This document shows, one piece after another, positions 42,454-52,984 of a stretch of 64,000 bases of DNA. The number at the start of each line of letters is the position of its first letter. Positions within the stretch are counted from its first letter, which is position 1. A program made the position numbers and the translations under genes. The notes under the pieces were generated by a model that worked only from the letters and a program-made list of their open reading frames with translations, did not search any database and was not told where the DNA came from. Source of the stretch: Haematococcus lacustris (lineage: Eukaryota; Chlorophyta; Chlorophyceae; Chlamydomonadales; Haematococcaceae); the NCBI GenBank assembly GCA_030144725.1, contig JASKMD010000018.1, forward strand, positions 2,826,114 through 2,890,113. The letters run 5' to 3'.

Positions 42454-45400
42454 TGCAGCAGCTTTTGGGAGCAGGTGGCACAGGGCCCATGAGCCGGGGT
42501 TGCCTAGAGCCTGATCAGGCCATGATGATGGCCAGCCTGGCCATGGGCATGCAAGCGCCAGGGCTGCATGGGTCCAGCCGCTCCACTGTGGCGTCCATGA
42601 TGGGCAGCGAGAAGGTGCGCATGCAGGAGCTGCATGGAAGCTACCCTATAAGCGCATGGAAGCTGCATGGAAGCTGCCTTTGAGCATGTCCTCTGGTCCC
42701 ATCCCCCCCATGCTGTCGTACAGGGCCATATCCCTGGCGCAGTCTATCGCCCCTGCAGCTGCCCTGCCCCTCTGCTGTGTCCTGACCCCTGCTTTGCCTC
42801 ACTGGGTGCTACACTTGCACGCACCCACGCCTGGCATCCCCCGTGTTGTGCTGTAACTAGGTCTGTGACTAGGTCTGTGGCGAGTGTGTCACACCCTGCC
42901 ATGGGGCTGTGCCAGCTGCTCGTGGTCATTGCTGCAGCTGCTGTTGTTGCTGCTGCCGCTGCCGCCTGCTGCTGCTGCTGCTGCTGCAGTCTAGGTGACT
43001 TAATCTGATGCCGCCCTCTGCCCCCCCCTCTGCTGCCCCCTGTGTGCCCCCTGACTCACACTGACTCCAGCTCTCTGCCTCCCTCCCTCTCTCCCTCCCT
43101 CCCTGGCCTGGTGACAGGTGAAGGCCCTGGTGCAGATTGGTGGCTGCTTCAGCCGCTTGTCTGGCAGCCCTGAGTACCTGGGGGGTGAGACGCGGCTGGT
43201 CACTCTTCCGGTGTCGCTGCTGGCCATGCCTCAAGGGGGGTACCAGGCGCTGCTGGCCCATGTGTCGGCCTCTACTGGCAGCAGCCTGAACTCGGTAGGG
43301 GGAGGGGGGGGAGGGGGAGGGGGGGAGGGGAGGGGAGGGGGGGAGGGGGGGGGAGGGGGGGAGGAGGAGGAGGGGGAGGGGGAGGGGGAGGGGGAGGGGG
43401 AGGGGGAGGGGGAGGGGCTTGCTGGGGCGTGGTGGTGGGCAGGGCGCACGGGTGTGTGGGAAGTCCCCCTCTCTACCCCCTGGGCCATGCACATCTTCTC
43501 CCCCCCCCTGGCCAGGCCCACGCCCCCCCTGCCCCCCTCTTGTTCCAGTCCCTCCCCGCCCCCCTGCCCCCCGCCCCCTGCCTGCCTGTCTGGCTGCCCA
43601 GACCTGTCACCATCAAGTACGAGCTGCCCGGCAGCAAGCCGCCTTGCTTCATCGACCTGCTGAATGACGACGACGTGGCCAACATGTGGGAGGCCTGGCA
43701 GGAGCACTGCGGGGTGGCCAGCGGGGCCAGCAGGGGGGGGGCGGCGCAGGCCTACAAGCTGCGCCTGTGTGTGGAGCAGGTGGGGGCAGGGGGGGGGGCA
43801 GGGGGGGGCAGGGGGGGGGGCAGGGGGGGGCAGGTGGGGGCAGGGGGGGGGCAGGGGGGGGCAGGGGGCGGGCAGGGGGCGGGCAGGGGCAGGGGAGCAG
43901 AAGGGCGGAGGGGGCGGGAGGGGGAGGGGAGCAGAGTGGGGCGGGGCAGGTGGGCAGAGAAGGAATGGGGAAGAGGGGGGTGAGGGAGGGGGGGGGGAGG
44001 GGGAGGAAGGTGTGTAGGGGAAGTAGGGGACGTAGGGCAGGGCAGGGGAGAGGGGGGGGGGAGGGGAGGGGTTAGAGGAGCTAGCCAAGGGTGACCTGGC
44101 TCAAGTTAGCCTGGCTCAGGAAGGTGGTGTGTGGAGCCAGCTGTGCCTCCTGTCTCTTGCTGAGTAGAATTTCTCCCCCCCCCCCTGCCCTCACCTGCTG
44201 CCCTCACCTGCTGCCCTCACCTGCTGCTATGGCTGCAGCCTGATGCCAGCGGCTATGGGGCGGAGGGAGGCCCTGACACAGGCAGCCTTCAGGTGGGGGC
44301 CTCCCCCTCCTCCCCCCCTCCCCCCCCTCCCCCCCCTCCCCCCTCCCCCCCTGTTTCCCCCCCCCCCCCCCTCTCCGCAGCCGCCTGCAGCCCCCCTCCA
44401 CCCCCCCTCCCCCCTGTTTCCCCCCTCCCCCCCCATGCAGGGTTTCACTCCCCTCCACAGCCAGGGGGCGCAGAGCCGCACCTCCAACCAGGGCTACCCC
44501 CAGCCTGGTGCCCTAGGCCCGCACCTCAGTCAGCAGCCGCCTGGCCCCCCTGCCCCTGCCCAGTACTCTTCCCGCAACCCCCCTGCCCCCCAGATCCAGG
44601 CCAAGCAGCAGCAGGGGGGGCCAGGGCTTTGCGGCCAGCATGGGGGTGGGGTCGCCTGGGCCACAGGGGCAGGGGCAGCAGCAGGGGCAGCAGCAGCAGC
44701 AGCAGGGGCAGGGAGGGGGCAGGGGCAGGGGGAGGGAGCTACAGGCCGGGGGAGGGCCTGGGAGGCGGGGAGGGGGCAGCTGTGGGGGGGGGTGGCCAAC
44801 CCGGGCAACACAGCAGCCCTACACGACAACCAGTCCCAGGTGTGAGAGGGGAGTGAGGGGGAGTGGGGGAAGTGAGGGGAGTGAGAGGGGGCGGGAGGGG
44901 TTGTGAGTGGGGTCATCCAGAGCCATGCATGGCCATCCGGTGGCAAGGCACACCTCATGCTCTGCTTCTCGCTCCCGCCATCTTTATGCGGCATTTGTTC
45001 AGTATTATTGAACTATTGATAGTATTAGTTATCAATAGTTATTTCTGAATTAATTTCTTAGTTCATTTTTTATTTATTTTATTCCTTAGTTATTGCTGCT
45101 GCTCTCTGCTTCTTGCCCCTCGCTGCCGCTGTGATTGGTGCTGGGGCTGCTGGTTTGCTGTGCGGCAGGAGCTGAGCGACAACAGCGCAGCGCATGCGGC
45201 TCTAGGGGACATGATGAGCAGCGCGCCCCCGCGTGTCCCTCAACGACCTGGAGGCCCGGCTGGAAGTCCTAAAGCCTGATGACCTGCGGGTAGGTGGTTA
45301 AGGTGGTTAGGTGGTTTGGGTGGGTGGCTCAGGGGGTGGGGCGGGGTGGTGGGTGGTGTTCCATGAGGTGTCAGAGTTCCTGGCTGTGCTCCTCCGGTGC

Positions 45401-45743
45401 TGGGAGACAAGGGGGCAGTGACTGGAGGTGAGGCCCGTAGTGGGAGCCCAGTAGAGTGGTTGGAGGGCAGGATAAGCTTGATTGGGTCTGCTGCTGCTGC
45501 TGCTGCTTTACTGCTGCTGCTTGCCCCCTACTGCTGTCCCCCTGCTGCTGCTGCTGCTGCTTTACTGCTGCTGCTGCTGCTGCTGGTGCTGCTGCTCAGA
45601 TCTGCCGGTTCCTGGGTGCGGGTGGGTATGGCGAGGTGTACCTGTGCAAGTGGGCCAGCGTGGACGTGGCGGTGAAGAGCCTGAGCCCCTCCCTGCTGGG
45701 CCACTGCCCGGACGGCCTAGGCCGCAGCGTGTCCAACGATGCG
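40425..45743 (+). CDS. PB1-domain Raf-like (TKL) protein kinase, N-terminal part
   Basis: Exons: about 40425-42614, 43118-43294, 43549-43779, 44239-44292, 44441-44839, 45169-45289, 45600-45743, then lost in the assembly gap. The first exon is Gln-rich (poly-Gln near 41035-41085 and 42350-42450). The next two form a PB1 domain: VKALVQIGGCFSRLSG, YLGGETRLVTLPVS, VTIKYELPGSKPP, FIDLLNDDDVANMWEAW. A Gly/Gln-rich linker follows. The last exon starts the kinase: FLGAGGYGEVYLCKW (glycine loop) and VDVAVKSL (the ATP-binding Lys). PB1 plus TKL kinase is the layout of plant/algal Raf-like MAPKKKs. One problem: in exon 45169-45289 the frame changes at the C-run 45226-45230 (one extra base), after which VSLNDLEARLEVLKPDDLR reads correctly. 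The start at 40425 is the first ATG of the open frame and is uncertain. Confidence 0.82.
43295..43425. repeat. (GGGGGA)n purine-rich intron tract
   Basis: GGGGGA/GGGGA/GGAGGA repeats immediately after the donor of the first PB1 exon, inside the intron. Similar G- and C-rich tracts fill the following introns (43780-44090, 44310-44430). Confidence 0.9.
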
Positions 45744-46000
45744 GTGAGACACACAGCATGGGAGGCCAAGTAGGAGGGGGGGGGTAATGGGACCCAGACC
45801 CTGGCCCTCACCCTGACCCCTAACGATGCGGTGAGACATGCAGCATAGGAGGCCAAGGGGGGGGGGAGGGGGGAGGGGGGAGGGGGGGAGGGGGGGAGGC
45901 ATCTGAGAGGTGTTCTGGCCAGAGCCACTGACACTGTCACTGACACCTACACTGTGTAGACTATGTATAGTATCACTGACCACAGCCCTGTAAATGATGG
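45744..46000. other. Kinase intron with partial duplication, then gap edge
   Basis: AACGATGCGGTGAGACA...GGAGGCCAAG occurs at 45735-45772 (exon end, donor and intron start) and again at about 45822-45858, so the exon boundary was duplicated locally. G-rich tracts follow. Confidence 0.6.
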
Positions 46001-46500
46001 NNNNNNNNNNNNNNNNNNNNNNNNNNNNNNNNNNNNNNNNNNNNNNNNNNNNNNNNNNNNNNNNNNNNNNNNNNNNNNNNNNNNNNNNNNNNNNNNNNNN
46101 NNNNNNNNNNNNNNNNNNNNNNNNNNNNNNNNNNNNNNNNNNNNNNNNNNNNNNNNNNNNNNNNNNNNNNNNNNNNNNNNNNNNNNNNNNNNNNNNNNNN
46201 NNNNNNNNNNNNNNNNNNNNNNNNNNNNNNNNNNNNNNNNNNNNNNNNNNNNNNNNNNNNNNNNNNNNNNNNNNNNNNNNNNNNNNNNNNNNNNNNNNNN
46301 NNNNNNNNNNNNNNNNNNNNNNNNNNNNNNNNNNNNNNNNNNNNNNNNNNNNNNNNNNNNNNNNNNNNNNNNNNNNNNNNNNNNNNNNNNNNNNNNNNNN
46401 NNNNNNNNNNNNNNNNNNNNNNNNNNNNNNNNNNNNNNNNNNNNNNNNNNNNNNNNNNNNNNNNNNNNNNNNNNNNNNNNNNNNNNNNNNNNNNNNNNNN
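46001..46500. other. Assembly gap (500 N)
   Basis: Exactly 500 unknown bases, probably a scaffold gap of unestimated length. The kinase catalytic core and the 5' part of the next gene are lost here. Confidence 1.
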
Positions 46501-46501
46501 C

Positions 46502-48541
46502 CGGTTAGCCCACCTGGTGCCTGTGTACCACAGCTTCATGTATGGCTTGCTCAAGCACCAGCTGGAGTGGTTCATGAGTGCAGATGGCCTTCACATTGAT
46601 GTGCGGCGTGAGATAGTGAAGCGTGGAGCAGCCATTCAATCCCCATCTGACTTGGGACGGGACCTGGGAGACCTTGCCAACCGCACGTAAGCCATAATCA
46701 TGTTGTGCAGTATGTCATAATCATATCACAACTGAATGGCAAGGATGATGACAATGCAAGGTGCATGTCATGACACGCTTATGATTGCCCGGGTGCTGCA
46801 ATGCCCATGTCATCATGCAGTGGATGGCGCATGGAGGACTACAAGCACTGGTATGTGCACTTCTCACCCATCGTGTTGCGGGGCAACCTTTTGCCAGAGC
46901 CCTACCGTGGGTTGTGGACAGCCTTGGAGGGCGCTATGCTGCACTACTTGACACCAGGTAAATTACAAACAAGCATCTACAGGCACGGTCCCATGATGAC
47001 TAACATATACCTAACAATCCCCCGGTGCATGATGACTAACATATACCTAACAATGAGGATTTGTCTGCTCAATTCAGGCTCGGAGAACAGCGCCACACCT
47101 GCGGGGATGGCGGCAGGCTATGCACATCTGAAGACCTATGCAGCCAGGTTGGAGCGCTGCCGCCGTGATCCTCTGCTTCCAGCTGCGCATGGCGACAACG
47201 AGGGCAAGCTGTCTGTGCCTACTGACCAAGTCTGCCCAAATCTCCACACAACGGCTTGCAGGTGAGAGTTGTAACAGTAGCATGCAGGCCAACCTTACCA
47301 ATCAACAATGCATGCATCTGCAGGCAGACCATGCATGAACATGGAATCATGGCTGTGGTGTGCACAGGCTGTTCATGCAAGAGAGCAATGTGGGCAGGAC
47401 ATACCTGTTTGGCGAGCTCTGGATCGAGCGTGACCTGCATGACTTGAAGTCCATCACCACCAGCGGCATTCCTGGAGCCCAGCTGGATGCCCACATTGCC
47501 ATGCGGGTGGCCGGGCATAACGCCAGCAAGAGGCTGCTTGACCGGGCTGAGCCGGAGGCACAGCAGGACTACAAGGCCCGCCTGAAGGATGAGCTGACAC
47601 AGGACGGGCAGCAGGCCCTGCTGCTGGGAGCGGGCAATGCAGAGTGCCCACTGCAGAACAGCCCGGGTGCCATGATGAGGGGCTGCATGAAGGCAGTCCA
47701 GCATCTGCAGAAAAGCGACGAGGCCACCCCATGGCGCCCATGGCACGTCAAGCAGGTGTTCGGTGAGGCCCTAACCGCAAGGGAGGCAGAGGAGGAGGCC
47801 AAGGAGGATCTACGGGTCGCTGACCCTGCACCCCCGTATCCAGTGCGGTACTACCAGCGGGCAGACTGCAATGGCACCATTGTGTTCAGCAGTGTGTACA
47901 AACGCCCCTCAACCCGCAACAACACCTGGGTCAGCATCCCATTCAGGCTCGATGACGACAAGTGGGCCATTTGGGCTGGCCATGTGCTGTTCTGGGTTCG
48001 TTTGGAGCACCCCAAGCTGCCTGGGTTGTTCCTACGCCTAGCAGTAAGCCGCATCTACTTGACCCGCCCTACATCCCACCCCTCATGTTTGGCAGCAACT
48101 GGTCAGGCTGTTCCCAGGCCACAGCAAGCAGCAGGAGCTGGAGCAGTGGCTAACGCAGGAGGCCAGGGGGGGGGAGAGCCACCAGGAGACGGAGATGCAG
48201 AAGGGGCTGCTGGGCCCAGCGGTATAGGTGGGCCACAGCAGCACAGGTCAGCAAAGCGTGGGGTGGAGCAGGCAGCAGCGGAGGCAGCCAGCACAGGTGG
48301 CACCAGGAAGTCCCAAAGGCTTGCAGCCGGTGCATCACAGCGGCAGGCTGACCCCCATCCACCTGTTGAGGACCGCCCGCAGCAGTCAGCCATGGGCAGC
48401 ATGCACCAGGGCTATGGAGATCAGCATTGGTATATGTTTGATGCCACCAAGATCTTCACAGTCTTTGTGACCAGCTTTGAGGACGGGGAGGGCTACGGCC
48501 GTATGTTCTTTGTGCCAGCGCACAGCCTCAGCCGCAGCTAG
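46502..48541 (+). CDS. Probable transposon-encoded protein (CACTA/Plavaka-like, C-terminal part)
   Basis: Exons 46502-46686, 46821-46957, 47078-47261 and 47368-48541, with consistent phases; the 5' part is in the gap. Readable blocks: DGLHIDVRREIVKRGAAIQS, PSDLGRDLGDLANRT, EDYKHWYVHFSPIVLRGNLL, YRGLWTALEGAMLHYLTPG, VCPNLHTTACRL, TYLFGELWIERDLHDLKSIT. 'Pxx-LHT..C' followed by 'GELWxER' recalls the DUF4218-like C-terminal region of CACTA/Plavaka-type transposases, seen in multicopy algal proteins; this is memory of a pattern, not a search. The tail from 48040 is Gln/Gly/Ala-rich. An optional intron (GTAAGC at 48043 to CAG before 48096) would give another frame, QLVRLFPGHSKQQELEQWL. Ends with TAG directly at the minisatellite. 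Confidence 0.55.
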
Positions 48542-48542
48542 G

Positions 48543-49920
48543 ACCCTGTAGGCGTGCGGCACAACCCTGTAGACTTGGGTCACAGGACCCTGTAGGCGTG
48601 CGGCACAACCCTGTAGACATGTGTCGCAGAACCCTGTAGGCGTGCGGCAGGACCCTGTAGTCGCGTGTCATAGGACCCTGTAGGCGTGCGGCAGAACCCT
48701 GTAGACGTGGGTCGCACAACCCTGTAGGCTTGCGGCAGGACCCTGTAGGCGTGCGGCAGAACCCTGTAGACATGTGTGGCAGGACCCTGTAGGCGTGCGG
48801 CAGAACCCTGTAGACGTGTGTCGCAGGACCCTGTAGGCGTGCGGCAGAACCCTGTAGGCGTGTGTGGCAGAACCCTGTAGGCGTGCGGCAGAACCCTGTA
48901 GGCGTGCGGCAGAACCCTGTAGACGTGTGTCGCAGAACCCTGTAGGCGTGCGGCAGAACCCTGTAGAAGTGTGTCGCAGGACCCTGTAGCCGTGCTGCAG
49001 AACCCTGTAGAAGTGTGTCGCAGGACCCTGTAGGCGTGCGGCATAACCCTGTAAACAAATGTCGCAGGACCCTGTAGGCGTGCGGCAGAACCCTGTAGAC
49101 GTGTGTCGCAGAACCCTGTATGCGTGCGGCAGAACCCTGTAAACAAATGACATAGGACCCTGTAGGCGTGCGGCAGAACCCTGTAGCCGTGTGAGGCAGA
49201 ACCCTGTAGGCGTGCGGCAGAACCCTGTAGCCTAATGTAGCAGGACCCTGTAGGCGTGCGGCAGAACCCTGTAGCCTAATGTCGCAGGACCCTGTAGACG
49301 TGCGGCAGGACCCTGTAGACAAAAGTCGCAGGACCCTGTAGCCGTGCGGCAGGACCCTGCAGCCATTTGTCGCAGGACCCTGTAGGCGTGCGGCAGAACC
49401 CTGTAGACAAATGTCGCAGGACCCTGTAGGCGTGCGGTAGAACCCTGTAGCCTAATGTAGCAGGACCCTGTAGGCGTGCGGCAGAACCCTGTAGCCTAAT
49501 ATAGCAGGACCCTGTAGACGTGCGGCAGGACCCTGTAGCCAAACGTCGCAGGACCCTGTAGCCGTGCGGCAGGACCCTGCAGCCATTTGTCGCAGGACCC
49601 TGTAGGCGTGCGGCAGAACCCTGTAGACAAATGTCGCAGGACCCTGTAGGCGTGCGGCAGAACCCTGTAGCCTAATGTAGCAGGACCCTGTAGGCGTGCG
49701 GCAGAACCCTGTAGCCTAATATAGCAGGACCCTGTAGACGTGCGGCAGGACCCTGTAGACAAACGTCGCAGGACCCTGTAGCCGTGCGGCAGGACCCTGC
49801 AGCCATTTGTCGCAGGACCCTGTAGGCGTGCGGCAGAACCCTGTAGACAAATGTCGCAGGACCCTGTAGCCGTGCGGCATAACCCTGTGGCCCAGGACCC
49901 TGTACAGGGTCGGTAGGACC
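48543..49920. repeat. 44-bp/22-bp minisatellite with 220-bp higher-order unit
   Basis: Alternating half-units, ACCCTGTAGGCGTGCGGCAG and ACCCTGTAGACxxxTGTCGCAG, about 22 bp each and about 60 in all. From about 49260 to 49860 the array is organised in ~220-bp higher-order repeats (near-identical blocks start about 49322, 49542 and 49762). It ends with GACCCTGTACAGGGTC, a 16-bp perfect palindrome, and a similar CCTGTACAGGG 20 bp later. Open in all three minus frames because no unit contains a stop; not considered coding. Confidence 0.92.
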
Positions 49921-49969
49921 CTGTACAGGGATAGGTAACTTTTCAAATAGTTATAACATCGCAGCAACT

Positions 49970-52891
49970 TTGAGTTTTTCAATGATTACAACGGCGATGA
50001 GTCGGCCTTTCCTGGGGCTATCTGCAGTACGCCTCCCGGGAAGAAATGACGTAGGCGACTTCCGGCCTTATTCGGCGCGAGTGAGGTGCATGAGAGCCTA
50101 CCACCCAGCCTGCCTAGCTCAGACAGGCCTAGCTGGGAAGACTGCCAATAACCATTGGCTTTGCCCCGTCTGCGCACACGGCTCGGACGACCTCAAAGGC
50201 GACATGAAACAATCAGCGGCAACTGACCTGCTGCAGGTCCACTGGCACCCCACAACCGAACCCAAGGCGCTCATCCAAGCGCACATAGACTACACCGCCA
50301 AGCAAAAGGAGTACGACGCGGAGAACAATAGGAGGCAAGGGACGGGACGCCCACCACCCGACGCGGGCCTCCTAGGTCACACCCGGCAGGGCCTACCCGA
50401 CCCCCACACATGGATGCCCCGCTGTATCGACCTGCACTCAAAGGCCACCTTCCAAGTCTCGCCCGTCAACCCGCAGACTGACATCGTAGGAACGGGGAGA
50501 TGCGAAACCACCATCCAGCAACACGCCCACATCACCACACCAGCCACGAGTGAAGGGAGCCAGGGACCCACCCTGCCCCAATACAGCCTCCCCACACATG
50601 TGATAGCCCACGACGAGGCAGGACGCACAGTGGGCCTGATCACCAAAAGCAAACAGCAAGACCTCGCCACGTGGCTGCAACACACCCCACACCCAAGGGA
50701 TCATGCCACCGAGATGGTAGCCCTCCTCCATAGGCACGACACACAAAACACCCCCCAACCCATTCAAGCAGCACAAGACCAAGCCATCTCTACCCTCTAC
50801 AATACTCACCACTTCCCTAGCACGGTCCAGAGATGGGCTAACCCACTCACAGTCAGGGCTGAAACCACAACATACTGGAGCCCAGACATCAATGACACAG
50901 CCTATGGGGCACACCACAACTGTCTCCTTGTCAGACACACAGGGCTCTCCACATGGAACGTGCCAGCAGAGGATGCCATAGCCCTGAAATGCATCAGACA
51001 TGCCATACACTCTGCCACACAAGAGGAGGCTATGGCCACCATCCTGCTCATACCTGGCAAGAAAGGCATCTCGTACCCCAAACACATAGACATGTTGAGA
51101 AGCTACCCAGAGTACTGCCAACACATAGCCACCATTCCTCTCAACAAACCCAACGCAGCCGCCAAGTCAGACAAGCATGCCAAGCTCATCACCTACATCG
51201 TTTGGAACCAGGCTGGGCAACAGCTCGTCACCCATGGGAACCCACAGGGCTGGCTGGCCAACACAGCCACTGCACTCCACCCACGACTAAGGACACATCC
51301 GGCTCTGGCAAAGCCCTCACAACACAACCAGCCCACCCCGCTGCCAAGCGGCAACCACAAACACCGAGGCCTACCAGCAGACCATGAGCTCCCCTCCACG
51401 GGGCATACACGCCGAACTAACCAGCCTGCCTTCCAGCCCACCACCCACACACACAGAGCCATACCAGAGTGGAAGAAGGTGACATACACGGATGGAAGCT
51501 GCATCAAAGGCACCGAGGGAGCATCAGTGGGAGCAGGCGTGTACACGCCGGCCAGCGACGCTCGGATCACCATTGCCCTAGCCGGCGACACCACCATCAA
51601 TAGAGCAGAGCTCATAGCTATTCTCTCAGCGCTGCAGGCAGGAGCCAAACGCATCGCCACCGACAGCCTCTGCTCACTCTACCAGATACGTAGGGCGCTC
51701 GCCAACCCGATGTCGCTCCGAACGCACCGCCACAAAGACATACTGGCAAAGATAGCAACTATGTTGACTAACAGCCAGGACACGGTACACTTCTTCAAAG
51801 TCCGCGCCCACTCCGGCATCATCGGGAATGAGGGAGCGGATGCACTGGCCAAACACGCAGCGAGGCACCCAGAGCAAGCCACAACGCCGGGCCCCTGCCC
51901 GCCCAGGCACACCGAGCAACACGCGTGGCTGAGCACAACAAGTGAACTTAACGTCACCACCCCGTTGCCGGACTGCCGCCACAGTGTACGCGCGCACATG
52001 AGCAACAAACATAAACTCGGCCTCGCCAACCAAGAGAGCATCTACTACCAGATGTCACGGGAAATCACCAAGGCAGCGGCGAAAGGCTCCTGCGAAAGAG
52101 TGATGACCGACGCGGGCATTCCAACAGAGGCGCAGAGGACCGCCCTACTCTATCGGACGGGCGGGCTCTACAACCAGAAACTGGCAATGCGCTGGGGAAA
52201 GGCGGCGGATGACCGGTGCCCCCTATGCGGGGAGGCCGACAGCGCGACACACCTACTCTCGGGCTGCAGCCGCACCTCAGCTCTAGTACAGGAACGACAT
52301 AACGGGGCGGGGCGCCTGATCACGAAAGCTATCAGCAAGGGAGCCCAAGGAGGGTGCATCAGGTTCGCGGACATCGGCAGCCACGAACGAGGCGAGACGG
52401 AAGGCATCGACCTACCCAGCGCCACGCTACGCAAGGCTCTAGAAGTCCTGAGCCTCTCAGCCAGGGACACCAACACGACCACCCGCCCGGACATCATCAT
52501 GATCAACAACACGAAGAAAAGGAAGCAGGGATCGAACGAGTCAACCAAACACGTCACCCTGCTGGAAATCAAGTACTGCGCTGACTCGAGATGGGCCGAA
52601 CAGCTAGACAACGCTACCACACAACACGCTGCCATGGCAGAAGCCATCATCGCAGCAGGACACACGGTCTCAGTTAGACCCATCCTGCTGGGAATAGGCG
52701 GCATCACTTACAACACACATACCAAGCTGCATATGGAAGCCATAGGCATCACGCAAACCAACACCACTAAACTGCTAAATAAGCTGACTAGACATTCGGT
52801 CATAAGCTCACATAGCATAGCCAGAACCAGCTACAGACTCAGGGCAGGTGTCAAGGATGGGGGTTCAAGGGGTTCTTCACATCCAGATTAG
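49970..52891 (+). CDS. Retroelement-type ORF: PHD half, MTase-like, RNase H, Zn knuckle, PD-(D/E)XK nuclease
   Basis: 973 uninterrupted codons. Residues 38-70 (CMRAYHPACL...WLCPVC) are the second half of a PHD-type zinc finger. Residues 285-380 (VQRWANPLTVRAETTTYWSP, YGAHHNCLLVRHTG, WNVPAEDA, ATILLIPGKKG) follow the pattern of PCIF1/N6-adenine methyltransferases, but the NPPF catalytic motif reads NVPA. Residues 503-625 are RNase HI with its acidic residues (YTDGSCIKG, NRAELIAIL, IATDSLCSLY, HSGIIGNEGADALAKH). A knuckle CPLCGEADSATHLLSGC is at about 749-765. RPDIIMIN at about 838 with VTLLEIKYCAD at about 864 fits a restriction-like PD-(D/E)XK endonuclease, as in R2/Dualen-class LINEs. No reverse transcriptase motif (YxDD) is present. 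The first ~25 residues are probably flanking DNA, so the copy is 5' truncated. Confidence 0.8.
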   Translation: MSFSMITTAMSRPFLGLSAVRLPGRNDVGDFRPYSARVRCMRAYHPACLAQTGLAGKTANNHWLCPVCAHGSDDLKGDMKQSAATDLLQVHWHPTTEPKALIQAHIDYTAKQKEYDAENNRRQGTGRPPPDAGLLGHTRQGLPDPHTWMPRCIDLHSKATFQVSPVNPQTDIVGTGRCETTIQQHAHITTPATSEGSQGPTLPQYSLPTHVIAHDEAGRTVGLITKSKQQDLATWLQHTPHPRDHATEMVALLHRHDTQNTPQPIQAAQDQAISTLYNTHHFPSTVQRWANPLTVRAETTTYWSPDINDTAYGAHHNCLLVRHTGLSTWNVPAEDAIALKCIRHAIHSATQEEAMATILLIPGKKGISYPKHIDMLRSYPEYCQHIATIPLNKPNAAAKSDKHAKLITYIVWNQAGQQLVTHGNPQGWLANTATALHPRLRTHPALAKPSQHNQPTPLPSGNHKHRGLPADHELPSTGHTRRTNQPAFQPTTHTHRAIPEWKKVTYTDGSCIKGTEGASVGAGVYTPASDARITIALAGDTTINRAELIAILSALQAGAKRIATDSLCSLYQIRRALANPMSLRTHRHKDILAKIATMLTNSQDTVHFFKVRAHSGIIGNEGADALAKHAARHPEQATTPGPCPPRHTEQHAWLSTTSELNVTTPLPDCRHSVRAHMSNKHKLGLANQESIYYQMSREITKAAAKGSCERVMTDAGIPTEAQRTALLYRTGGLYNQKLAMRWGKAADDRCPLCGEADSATHLLSGCSRTSALVQERHNGAGRLITKAISKGAQGGCIRFADIGSHERGETEGIDLPSATLRKALEVLSLSARDTNTTTRPDIIMINNTKKRKQGSNESTKHVTLLEIKYCADSRWAEQLDNATTQHAAMAEAIIAAGHTVSVRPILLGIGGITYNTHTKLHMEAIGITQTNTTKLLNKLTRHSVISSHSIARTSYRLRAGVKDGGSRGSSHPD

Positions 52892-52980
52892 GTGGTGGGA
52901 GCAAGCCGCGCCCCAGGCGGAAGCTCCTCCCTTAATACACGCCGGCTCCGCCGGAGTAGTCTTCTTCTTCTTCTTCTTCC
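50050..52980 (+). mobile_element. LINE-like element body and conserved 3' tail
   Basis: Extends from the first recognisable finger codons through the ORF stop (52889-52891) to an ~85-bp tail, GGTGGTGGGAGCAAGCCGCG...GGCGGAAGCTCCTCCC, a GCCGGCTCCGCCGG hairpin, and a (CTT)n end at about 52957-52979. The same tail ends the truncated copy at 25060-25520 and occurs in the short elements at 2650, 5745 and 6330. Confidence 0.8.
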
Positions 52981-52984
52981 AACA

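Noticed and set aside
48528..49322. 264-codon minus-strand frame with TGSCRTPTG-type repeats
   Set aside because: Minisatellite translation; all three minus frames are open for the same reason.
49970..50050. First ~25 codons of the RNase H/nuclease ORF as true N-terminus
   Set aside because: The PHD finger starts mid-way, which points to a 5' truncation with the upstream codons coming from flanking DNA.
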